A stretch of 64,000 bases of DNA, from positions 63,964,756-64,028,755 of the forward strand of contig CM060731.1 in the NCBI GenBank assembly GCA_030704615.1, read 5' to 3'. The notes beneath the pieces were generated by a model. It had not been told where the DNA came from and did not search any database. It saw nothing but the letters and a program-made list of their open reading frames with translations. Below, in pieces: positions 21,822 through 29,924 of this stretch (positions are counted from its first letter, which is position 1; each line of letters begins with the position of its first letter). The position numbers were made by a program, and so were the translations under genes. The DNA is from Takakia lepidozioides. Taxonomy: Eukaryota > Streptophyta > Takakiopsida > Takakiales > Takakiaceae.

Positions 21822-24479
21822 GTGGGGGAGGTACACATTGTGAGTGTCATCACGGAGTTACCCAGGGGTTTTGAGGGGAGTACGGCTACAGGCAGTAGCA
21901 GTGAGAGTGGGTTCACCAGACGAGGTGTTCATTTCAGACCACCTTCACCTCCACCCTCAACTAGTGCAGAGTCAGACACAGACTCAGAGGCTTCATCAAC
22001 AGGTATGCAGTTTCATTCGCCATTGTTGTGGGACGACATGGAGGAGATGTATGGAGCTACCAAGGGGCCTCGTAGGTACTCTGGAGCTGTGGGCACAATC
22101 GAGTTGGATGACTTAATCCAGGAGTTCGACAGTTGGTGTGATTTGCAGCAGATGCGCAATCCACAGCTATTCACCCCATTCATGGCGTGGAAGGGACTGT
22201 TCCAGCATTTGGAAGGTCCGCCTATGGACGATTACCACGAGTTCAGGCGAGGACATGAAGCAGAGATTGAGGAGTGGAGGATGTATTGGTCACCTGACTA
22301 CGTCTCCATTACTCGAGGCACGACGCGACCAGTAGCTGCATCAATACCAATATCTCCCACTACCAGCACTAGTAGTGGAACAAGTAGTGCCGGTACTTCT
22401 ACAGGTGGTACCAGTTCAAAATGTGCTACTACTCCTCCTGCCACGACTACAACACATGTGCCTAGATTCAACCCGGTGGTGGAGTTCTTCCAGGAGTTGC
22501 GGAAGAACTATCAAGGTGTACGGACAGAGAAGCTGCGAAGTTTGCAAGACTTCCAGCGCAAACCCAGTGAGAGCTTGCGAGAGGCCTACACTCGTATGAG
22601 GCGCTTGATAAGTGTGACCCAAGGGGTTACTGAAGCTCAGGCAATCCAGTTTTGGTATGGAATTTTGGACAAGGAGCTCAGGAGAAGGGTGCGGGATGCA
22701 ACCCTGTTACAAGCAGCCCAACCCACATTAGCAGATGTGTTTCTGCTGGCTGAGCGGATTGAGCTCAACATGGTGGAGGAGCGAGTTGTTACCATTGGGT
22801 TTGGCAAGGACATGCATGCACGAGGCGTAGCTGCCAGCCCACAGGCACAAGGGACTGCCCAACAGCGTGGTCAGGGGGGCAAGGTTTCCCAACCCAAGTT
22901 CCATGGAGCTTACAGGGGACCTCAGGTGCAGAGGCCCGTGGCATCTTTTGTAGGCCAACAGCAACCAGGGGTGATATGTTGGACATGTGGAGGACCCCAT
23001 GTCAAGAGAGATTGCCCAGAGAGTGGCAAAAGGCCGGCACAAACACAGCCTGCACAGTTGCAGTGTGGGCATTGTGGCAAGTATGGGCATGGAGATGCCC
23101 AGTGTTATGACTTCCATCCTGAGTTGCGCCCAGGCCAGTTCCAAGGGAACAATGGTGGCCGGGGGCGAGGTGGACCAGCCCAAAGAGGACGAGGTGGTCG
23201 GGCACGAGGTGCAGGCCAAGGGCAAGCTCAACATGGCCAAGGACGCGGAGGTCAGGGTGTTGACCAAGGCATGGCCAACCGGCTTCAGCAGCTAGAGCAG
23301 AGGCTCGCTGCCATGGCTACAGCTCAGGTGGTACCGGCTCCCAGGCGGGATGGTCCACCTCCTGCTCCTGAGGGAGGAGATATGGGAAGCATGGGATTCA
23401 TGTGCGGAGCAGCACTACCACTAGAGCAGGTGAAGTCTGCTGCAGAGGTGACTCGAGGAGCAGCACGAGTTCCTGAGCCACGAGGTGTAGAGGTGGAGTT
23501 GGATACACAACGTGGGGAGGCAAGCCGTCAGGCGAGGCTGCCTCAGTCATTCACCTTGGCGGAGACAGTGTCAACGCCATCCATGGCACCTAGTTCTCGC
23601 CCGACTGTTACCGAGGCGGAGGTTTCTATGCCATTGTGGAGAGTTACACGTGCAGCACTGACACCTGCTGCCAAGGCTAGTGCAGCCGGTGTGTTGTTGG
23701 GGGCAGCCACCTTTGTGTGTCAAGCCCCACTGTTCTCGGCAACCATGATTGCGACGCCAGGGGTAAGACCAGCTGCAGTGTTCAGACTAGCAGCAACACT
23801 CTGTGAGAGTGGGGAGGTCACTTCATCTTCTGCGGAGTTACTGGAAGGTGTAGTGGCAGAGGGATCCTCGGATTTGAGGGTCAAGACTGCCACGGCTGCG
23901 CCATGGCAAGCTGCAGCTGCCAGGTTGACGGAGCTGCCAGCTAGGCCAGCCTTTGAGTGCGCCATGGTGACACCTGGAGTTGTCTTGTTAGACAACCAGG
24001 ATGTCATTTTCTCTTTGAGTGGACCGGCAGGCAAGAAGTACCGGCCACTGCGGGTCTTGTTGGACTCGGGAGCTCAGCCACTGATGTTGGGCAGAGCTGC
24101 TATTGCAGGTTTGGGCCTCATGGAGGCGGATATGGAGCCTTGTCATTTCCAGATACAGACATCTCTGGGAGGATCAGAGCATGCTCGGGGCATGACACGG
24201 CATCAGTTGGCCATTAGACTGCAGCCGGATCATCCTATCGATGGCTCAGTAATGCGAGCCAAGGCCATTGTGACAGATGCGGTCTCTTACGATGTCCTCA
24301 TTGGTGGGGCAGTGTTATACCCCATGGGCTTCACCCTGGACTTTTGGGAGGAGTCAGCATTCTACAGGCCTGGATGGCAGTCAGGGGATGGTCGTCGTGC
24401 ACAGCTCCCTGTGACATTCATTGGGGGTATTGCGGCTGCCCAACGGGCCAACACTAGCCGCCTTTACAGCTGTAGTTAG
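21822..24479 (+). CDS. Gag-protease polyprotein, methyltransferase retrotransposon copy 2
   Basis: This 885-codon open frame would form the virus-like particle shell and the processing protease. It begins with an acidic Ser/Thr-rich N-terminus, then a retrotransposon Gag core (about residues 75-330, including a WKGLFQHLEGPPMDDYHEF block and a helical RKPSESLREAYTRMRRLI block). A basic nucleic-acid binding stretch carries two zinc knuckles at about residues 385-430: C-x2-C-x3-H-x4-C and C-x2-C-x4-H-x4-C. Gln/Gly/Arg-rich and Ala/Thr/Val-rich linkers follow, then an aspartic protease with D-S-G at about residue 747 (LLDSGAQPLML). The frame opens with GTG and its first ATG is near 22003, so the start is uncertain. 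It ends 59 bases past the point where the methyltransferase frame opens. Comparison with copy 1 shows that an 8-base deletion near 24450 cut off the fusion. Confidence 0.85.
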   Translation: MGEVHIVSVITELPRGFEGSTATGSSSESGFTRRGVHFRPPSPPPSTSAESDTDSEASSTGMQFHSPLLWDDMEEMYGATKGPRRYSGAVGTIELDDLIQEFDSWCDLQQMRNPQLFTPFMAWKGLFQHLEGPPMDDYHEFRRGHEAEIEEWRMYWSPDYVSITRGTTRPVAASIPISPTTSTSSGTSSAGTSTGGTSSKCATTPPATTTTHVPRFNPVVEFFQELRKNYQGVRTEKLRSLQDFQRKPSESLREAYTRMRRLISVTQGVTEAQAIQFWYGILDKELRRRVRDATLLQAAQPTLADVFLLAERIELNMVEERVVTIGFGKDMHARGVAASPQAQGTAQQRGQGGKVSQPKFHGAYRGPQVQRPVASFVGQQQPGVICWTCGGPHVKRDCPESGKRPAQTQPAQLQCGHCGKYGHGDAQCYDFHPELRPGQFQGNNGGRGRGGPAQRGRGGRARGAGQGQAQHGQGRGGQGVDQGMANRLQQLEQRLAAMATAQVVPAPRRDGPPPAPEGGDMGSMGFMCGAALPLEQVKSAAEVTRGAARVPEPRGVEVELDTQRGEASRQARLPQSFTLAETVSTPSMAPSSRPTVTEAEVSMPLWRVTRAALTPAAKASAAGVLLGAATFVCQAPLFSATMIATPGVRPAAVFRLAATLCESGEVTSSSAELLEGVVAEGSSDLRVKTATAAPWQAAAARLTELPARPAFECAMVTPGVVLLDNQDVIFSLSGPAGKKYRPLRVLLDSGAQPLMLGRAAIAGLGLMEADMEPCHFQIQTSLGGSEHARGMTRHQLAIRLQPDHPIDGSVMRAKAIVTDAVSYDVLIGGAVLYPMGFTLDFWEESAFYRPGWQSGDGRRAQLPVTFIGGIAAAQRANTSRLYSCS

Positions 24480-26012
24480 TTGGCCTGGAGAGTTGCTGGA
24501 AGGCAATGCCCATGCAGAAGATGTGCCACCTCCAGCAGAGCAGGATGACATGCATGGTATGGCGGAGTTGCCTGCCATGGTTGCTCACACTCCATTGTGG
24601 GGTACGAGCAAGGATTTGCAGCAGGTTGCTAATCGACGGGTGCAACAAGCCTGGGTAGAGGCTTTTGTACCGTCAGGAGAGGAGGAGAGTGCGGGTATTG
24701 CACCAGGACCACCTCAGTTGTCACCATTGGATACCACACCTATTGTGTGGCAGTATCCGGATGAAGGCATTTGCCTTCTGGACTTGTTTGGCGGGATCAG
24801 CACCGGATTGGCTGCTGTGCTACAGGCAGGTGTGTGGGTAAGGCGTTACCTGTATGTGGAGAGGGATGAGACTGCACGACGCGTCTCACTGCGCCATGTT
24901 GCTCAGTTGGTACAGCAGTACCTTGCTTTGTTGCCAGTGTCTGCAGTTCGTGGATACCAACAAGCCTTGCCAGCAGACATTTCGTTGCTGGGGGCGCCGG
25001 ATTTGGAGCAGGTTGGCTCCATTGATCTGGTAGTGGCAGGTTGGCCCTGCCAAGGGCATTCATCAGCCGGGCATGGCAATGGATTGCGAGACTCGAGGAC
25101 GGGTCTGTTTTGGGAGATGGTGCGGATTTTGCGCCACTTGCAGCTTCATCAAGCTGTATCTCCAGCATACATCTTGGAGAATGTGCCACTGATGGGCGAT
25201 TCTCGGGCCAGGGTGATGGCCAGTGTGCATCAAGTCCGGTCGTGGCTTGGGTCAGCAGTGCTGCTGGATGCAGCTGCAGTAGGATCACGGGCTCATCGTC
25301 CACGACTATGGTGGACTAACTTGATGCCACCCGCACTGCTCAAGCGTGCATTTGATGGGGTGCAGCGGCCAACACACCTCATAGTGGACAGCATTTTGGA
25401 CACAGGGAGGCAGTCTCAACGTGTGAGACACGATGACCGTTCGCCTTTGGCAGTGGTCAACAGGGTGGGTCAACCACGAGCAGCATTACCTACACTGCTC
25501 AGCTTCCCAGGATCCCATGCTTTTTCGGGATGGTGGACCTGGCCTCTGTGGGATAGCCAGTTGCAACAGTTAGTGGAGCCTAATGCCGACGAGCGAGAGC
25601 GGGCTATGGGATTTTCCACTGGGACCACGGCGGTGCCTTCTCTTTCTGAGGCATCACGTCGTCAGGTGTTGGGGCAAGCAATGGATCTCAATTGCTTGAC
25701 CTGGATTATCAGCTTGGCTATGGCTGAGCAACGTAGAGTGCGGAGTGCACTTCCCTTGACGGTCTCTCTGCCTACCGAGACGGTACAGGCAGCGAGTGGG
25801 GGCGAGGCGGTGAGGACCACGGGGTGTAGACATCCATGGCACACGTGGGAGGTGCTCGAGGTTCAGAGGGAGTTGGCAGCCAAGGCAGCTGTGATGGATG
25901 AGGTTGGGGATTCTTCTCGGGATGAGGAGGTTTCAATGATGAGATGATGGGGCAGGATGAGGCCTTGTCATTGACTGAGCAGGAAGGGAGTACTGCTCAA
26001 GAGGTTGCAGCA
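24415..26012 (+). CDS. DNMT3-like cytosine-C5 DNA methyltransferase domain in retrotransposon
   Basis: A 508-codon open stretch (24421-25947) carries all the key C5-methyltransferase motifs in order. Motif I is DLFGGISTGLAAVL (24784 on), binding S-adenosylmethionine. Motif IV is GWPCQGHS, with the catalytic Cys at about 25048. Motif VI is ENVPLMG (25176). Motif VIII is AHRPRLWWTNL (25291 on). A C-terminal RRQVLGQAMDLNCL block (about 25660) fits motif X. The FGGISTGL form of motif I and the AHRxR block followed by W-x-N-L resemble DNMT3 rather than MET1 or CMT. There is no early ATG in this frame. It originally formed the C-terminal part of the gag-protease polyprotein and would have been cut out by the protease or acted as a fusion. 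Motif I and motif IV residues are intact, so an active enzyme is possible. A one-base deletion near 25935 gives the present stop at 25947; the homologous frame runs on to the UAG at 26013. Confidence 0.9.
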
Positions 26013-26021
26013 TAGCAACCA
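26013..26021 (+). promoter_or_regulatory. Putative UAG readthrough signal between methyltransferase and RT, copy 2
   Basis: TAG CAA CCA is in frame with pol downstream (frame of 26022-26370) and with the ancestral methyltransferase frame upstream. It matches the type I readthrough consensus UAG CAR YYA at every position and is identical in copy 1 (19641-19649), while surrounding codons differ. Readthrough would make a Gag-PR-MTase product and a smaller amount of the full polyprotein. Functional use is inferred. Confidence 0.55.
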
Positions 26022-27156
26022 CGGGACGCGTCCTCTACCTCTAAGCCCACTGGACTTAAGGTTGCAGTTACGGAGGACAATTGGGAGCCTGACATTGGAC
26101 CCATTGTCACCGGAGGAGAGAGACGACGTATACGGCGGTTCCTGAGGGCTTACAGGAATTGCTTTGCCTTCAGTTTGAAGGACTTGGGAGCACTGAAGGG
26201 TCAAGAGATCCGTATTGAGTTGGCCACTGACACGCCAATCTTTCGGAGACCCTATAGATACAGTGACATGGAGAGGTCTTTGATTCAGATGAGGACTCAA
26301 GATCTCTGGGAGGCAGGTTTGGTGGAGCTCTCTGGTGGAGAGTATGCTTCAGCCACAGTGATGCCAGCCAAAAGGATGTCTATGGCAATTGGACGGAGAG
26401 ACGTATGTGCGGTGATTACCGGCCTGTAAATCGTCAGACCAAGTCCGATAGGTATGCCATGCCGACACCTTTGATGCCATTGGGCATTCCAAGGTCTTTA
26501 GCACGTTGGATTTACGATCCGGATATCACCAGTTGCCGATCAAGGAGGCGGATAAGCAAAAGACGACATTTTGGGGGATCAATGAGCACGGGAAGGATTG
26601 CCTATACCAGTGGCGGTTCTTACCATTTGGGCTTAAAAACGCTCCGCTGAGTTTCAAAGAGTCATGGACAGGATTCTAGCAGGGGTGGAGTTTGCTCGGT
26701 GCTACATAGATGACATCATCATCTTTAGTGCTACGGTGGAGGAGCATGAGAGACACCTTCAGGGGGTATTTGAGCGCTTGAGGGCGCACGGATTGAAGTT
26801 ACATCCGGGAAAGTGCAAGTTTTTCCACAACCAGATTGAGTATCTGGGTCACATGATATATCCTGGAGGATTGGGGGTACAGCAGACTAAGTAGAGTCCA
26901 TTGCACAGGTTCCACGCCCCACGGATGTGAGCCGAGTTCGAGCTTTCATGGGGTTAGCAAACTATTACAGACGGTTTGTTAAGGGATTTAGTGCCATTGC
27001 AAAGGCTCTAACCAAGCTAACCAAGGTGGACCAGGAGTGGCAGTGGGAAGATGAGCAAGAACAAGCTTTTCAAGAGCTCAAGGCGAGGTTGACCTCGGCG
27101 CCCATCTTGAGACGACCTATCAGGGGGCGTCTTTTCAGCTGCATACAGATTGGAGC
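26022..27156 (+). pseudogene. Reverse transcriptase of copy 2, broken by clustered deletions
   Basis: Ty3-type RT is spread over frames 26022-26430, 26405-26650, 26664-26894 and 26927-27130. The catalytic YIDDIIIF lies at about 26704, the GFK/FGLK-type palm block at about 26630, and the thumb IEYLGHMI and GLANYYRRFVK blocks at 26837 and 26946. Each break is explained by a short loss of bases: in an A run near 26371, about 7-10 bases near 26467, one G near 26647, one G near 26891, and one T near 27118. The flanking 4 kb upstream has only two small deletions and the 2 kb downstream has none. Confidence 0.85.
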
Positions 27157-29136
27157 ATGCTGGGGCTTGGAGCGGTGCTCACACAGGTGGATGATGAGGG
27201 AAGAGAGTTCGTAGTGGCTTATGCTAGCCGCTCGAACAATGTTGCAGAGTCTAAGTATAGCTCATATGAGGGAGAATGCTTAGCTGCAGTGTGGGCCGTG
27301 GCACACTTCAGGTGCTATCTATACGGCAATCTCTTCACCCTTGTCACGGATCACCAACCACTCAAGTGGTTGATGGAGTCAGACAAGCTTACGGGGAAGC
27401 TTGCACGGTGGGCACTCATCCTTCAAGAGTATGACTTTCAGGTGGTGCATCGACCGGGTTTGGTCAATCGCAATGCAGATGGGTTGAGTCGCAATCCATG
27501 CACGAGCCAGCAGGATGACACTGGAGCTCGGTGGCATGGTGAGACGGACGAGGAGATGGTGCCCGGATGGCATGCATCTGCATTTCTGTGTATCTTGGCA
27601 GCGGAAGGCCAGGTTGGACCTGCAACAGGGATGACTGTAGATCAAGTGTCTGAGGACCCTGAGGCCAGCAATGAGCAAGGTGGCGCCAAAGATATACATG
27701 AGGATTCAGTTGTGTTGGACTACCTCCGCACTGGAGACACTGCAGCCACTGTGACTGCCAAGGAGAGGGATCGGATCCTACAACGAGCCAAGAGGTTCAA
27801 GTGGGAGGGGACACACCTGCTCCGAGTGTGGGAGGATGGTCGAGTGAGGATTGTGCCTCACCCAACACAGCGGGCACGGTTAGTGCGGCATGCCCATGAG
27901 GAGTTGGGGCATTTTGGGGTGCGACGCACTCATAGTCTACTGCAGGGGCAGTATTGGTGGCGTGGTATGCACACAGAGGTGCAACAATTTGTGGCTAGGT
28001 GCATGGTGTGTGACAGGGTGCGTGCTTCATTCAACGCCCCTACTCCACAATTGCACCCTCTTCCGATCATGGGATTGGGCTACAGGTGGAGTCTTGACTT
28101 CGCAGGGCCGTTGCCACTGACCATGCGTCACAACAAGTACGTGTTGGTGATGGTGGAGCACTTCTCCAAGTGGATTGAATTGGTTCCATTGCCTGATAAG
28201 GCTAGTGAGGGAGCTGCGTATGCATTCTTGGATTGTGTGCTTAGCCGATTCGGTGCTCCAGCTGAGGTACTCACGGACCAAGGGAGAGAGTTCTTGGGGG
28301 AGTTTCAGGCTTTGTGTGACAAGGCCTTGATAGACCACCGCACCACTTCTCGGGATCATCCTGAAGCCGATGGCTTGGCAGAGAGAGTTGTTCAGACAGT
28401 AAAGAGGGGTTTGCGCAAGTATGGCTTGCAGAAGGGACACCTAGGAGATTGGGACCTTCAGTTACCCTGGTTAGCCATGGGCTACAGGTTCAGCAAGCAA
28501 GCATCACTTGCCTCCTTCTCACCATACTTTCTTCTCTTTGGCCGAGAGCCGGATTTGCCTACATCCATTCGTAGAGAAGCTGCTACAGTTCTTAACCTTG
28601 ACGATCCGGACATGTGGGCACGTGCATGTGAGCAGCGTGCAGAGTTGTTCAAGAGAGTCATGCCCATGGCTTTCGAGAACCTTGCCATTGCACAACACCG
28701 TGATACGTTGAGGTATGCTACCATACGTGGTGGGGGCTATCGTCCTGGGGTTCGGAGATTCAACCCTGGTGACTATGTCTATCTGCAGCAGACTGCTCCT
28801 ACGACCCTGGATGTGACTGCAGGACGTGTTATTTTGAGGGTTCGAGAGGTCTTGCCCTCAGGCGTCTTGGTCTTGGAGGGTCGGGATGGCATAACTTGGA
28901 AGGACCATGTGCGTAATTGTGCGCCATGTCACCTTCCGAATGTCGATGGCAGGATTGACCCAAACCTGGCAGTGGTATCTGCAGGTTTGAGGTGCATGTT
29001 GTGTGGGTCTGCTAAAGGGGCAGCCACCATGCTGGTGTGTGATCGATGCTCTAGAGGTTGGCATATGGGATGCTTGACTCCACCTCTTGAGATGGTTCCG
29101 GATGGGGATTGGTTATGTCCACATTGCATTGGATAG
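27157..29136 (+). CDS. RNase H-integrase-PHD finger polyprotein, copy 2
   Basis: This 659-codon open frame is the C-terminal part of Pol. Residues 1-110 are Ty3 RNase H (YASRSNNVAESKYSSYEGE, then TDHQPLKWLM). A linker leads to the integrase zinc domain at about 240-285 (H-x4-H in HAHEELGHFG, C-x2-C in CMVC), then the catalytic core with Asp in SLDFAGPLP, Asp in LTDQGREF and Glu in GLAERV. A post-core region contains NPGDYVYLQ and a basic stretch. Residues about 613-657 form a C4HC3 PHD finger (CMLC...CDRC...H-x2-C...CPHC), ending two residues before the stop. PHD fingers read histone H3 tail states, so this may steer integration as a chromodomain does in chromoviruses; that role is inference. 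The frame is in phase with RNase H sequence lost from the broken RT frame upstream. Confidence 0.9.
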   Translation: MLGLGAVLTQVDDEGREFVVAYASRSNNVAESKYSSYEGECLAAVWAVAHFRCYLYGNLFTLVTDHQPLKWLMESDKLTGKLARWALILQEYDFQVVHRPGLVNRNADGLSRNPCTSQQDDTGARWHGETDEEMVPGWHASAFLCILAAEGQVGPATGMTVDQVSEDPEASNEQGGAKDIHEDSVVLDYLRTGDTAATVTAKERDRILQRAKRFKWEGTHLLRVWEDGRVRIVPHPTQRARLVRHAHEELGHFGVRRTHSLLQGQYWWRGMHTEVQQFVARCMVCDRVRASFNAPTPQLHPLPIMGLGYRWSLDFAGPLPLTMRHNKYVLVMVEHFSKWIELVPLPDKASEGAAYAFLDCVLSRFGAPAEVLTDQGREFLGEFQALCDKALIDHRTTSRDHPEADGLAERVVQTVKRGLRKYGLQKGHLGDWDLQLPWLAMGYRFSKQASLASFSPYFLLFGREPDLPTSIRREAATVLNLDDPDMWARACEQRAELFKRVMPMAFENLAIAQHRDTLRYATIRGGGYRPGVRRFNPGDYVYLQQTAPTTLDVTAGRVILRVREVLPSGVLVLEGRDGITWKDHVRNCAPCHLPNVDGRIDPNLAVVSAGLRCMLCGSAKGAATMLVCDRCSRGWHMGCLTPPLEMVPDGDWLCPHCIG

Positions 29137-29396
29137 TGGGAGTGGATACAACCATGGAAGGCTAACAAGAAACGCAAGGCCCAGCTACTAGGAGACCTTG
29201 AACACACGAGGTCCTGGCTCAAGTTCACAGATTGCAAGACGGCGACTAACGATGGGGCTACTCTTGTACCCGACCTCTTGGTCTATAGAGTTTGAGTGCA
29301 ATAGGGGCAGTGATAGAGGACTTAGTACGGATGTGGCTATTACATCTTGTAGCTATCTGGAGGTAGAGGGACCTACCCACCAGCTAGGGGGGCGAT
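29137..29396 (+). other. 3' untranslated region and polypurine tract of copy 2
   Basis: Non-coding sequence between the PHD stop and the LTR. A purine tract (ctaggggggcga) at about 29384-29395 immediately precedes the LTR start, as expected for plus-strand priming. The reverse complement of this tract sits in the same place next to the family 2 LTR at 9472-9482. Confidence 0.75.
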
Positions 29397-29924
29397 TGTG
29401 GTAGACTACTTTATTTTGCATATATGTGTGGTGTGGTTTGGACAGCGATGTAGTTGTGTAGCGATACGTATGCGCACGACAGGTGTCAAGTTAAATAAGC
29501 ACATTGTGAAAACGACTAGAATAAAGCTAGTTATTTGTACTTAACACTTGGATTTAGGTCAAGTGTTAAGTCAGGTGTCAGGTTTAGTTTGACACCTGAA
29601 CCGTCTTATCTTCACGAGAGCGGCAGTCGCGCAGCTCATCTCTCTCGAGTTGAGCCTGCGCGACCGAGCTCATTCATCGCTTCAGATCTGAATGTGCTTA
29701 TGATGGGAGTGTAGGTTGTTGTGGGGTGGAGTCCCCATAGCTTGGGGTGCCCCTGGCTCGACTTCTGTTTTAACGAGTGATGCTGTTGGATTCATGTTGT
29801 TTCTTGTATGAACAGTGTGTTCTTAGCTTTTCTTATCATTGTGGCAGACTACTTTATTGTGCATATATGTGTGGTGTGGTTTGGACAGCGATGTAGTTGT
29901 GTAGCGATACGTATGCGCACGACA
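29397..29924 (+). repeat. 3' LTR of methyltransferase retrotransposon copy 2, 528 bp
   Basis: It starts TGTGGTAGAC after the polypurine tract and ends GCGCACGACA, giving TG...CA. Its first 85 bases (A, 29397-29481) recur almost exactly as its last 84 (A', 29841-29924) around a 359-base centre (B). The B centre recurs alone at 12774-13130 (reverse) and, in part, at 32627-32699 (reverse). An alternative reading is a 444-base LTR followed by a truncated second LTR. I favour the A-B-A' reading because the family 2 LTR has the same plan and ends at the equivalent base. Confidence 0.65.

Noticed and set aside
26371-27130. Programmed ribosomal frameshifts in the RT
   Set aside because: There are five frame changes in 760 bases, each explained by loss of one or a few bases inside conserved RT blocks. 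No slippery-site pattern is seen.
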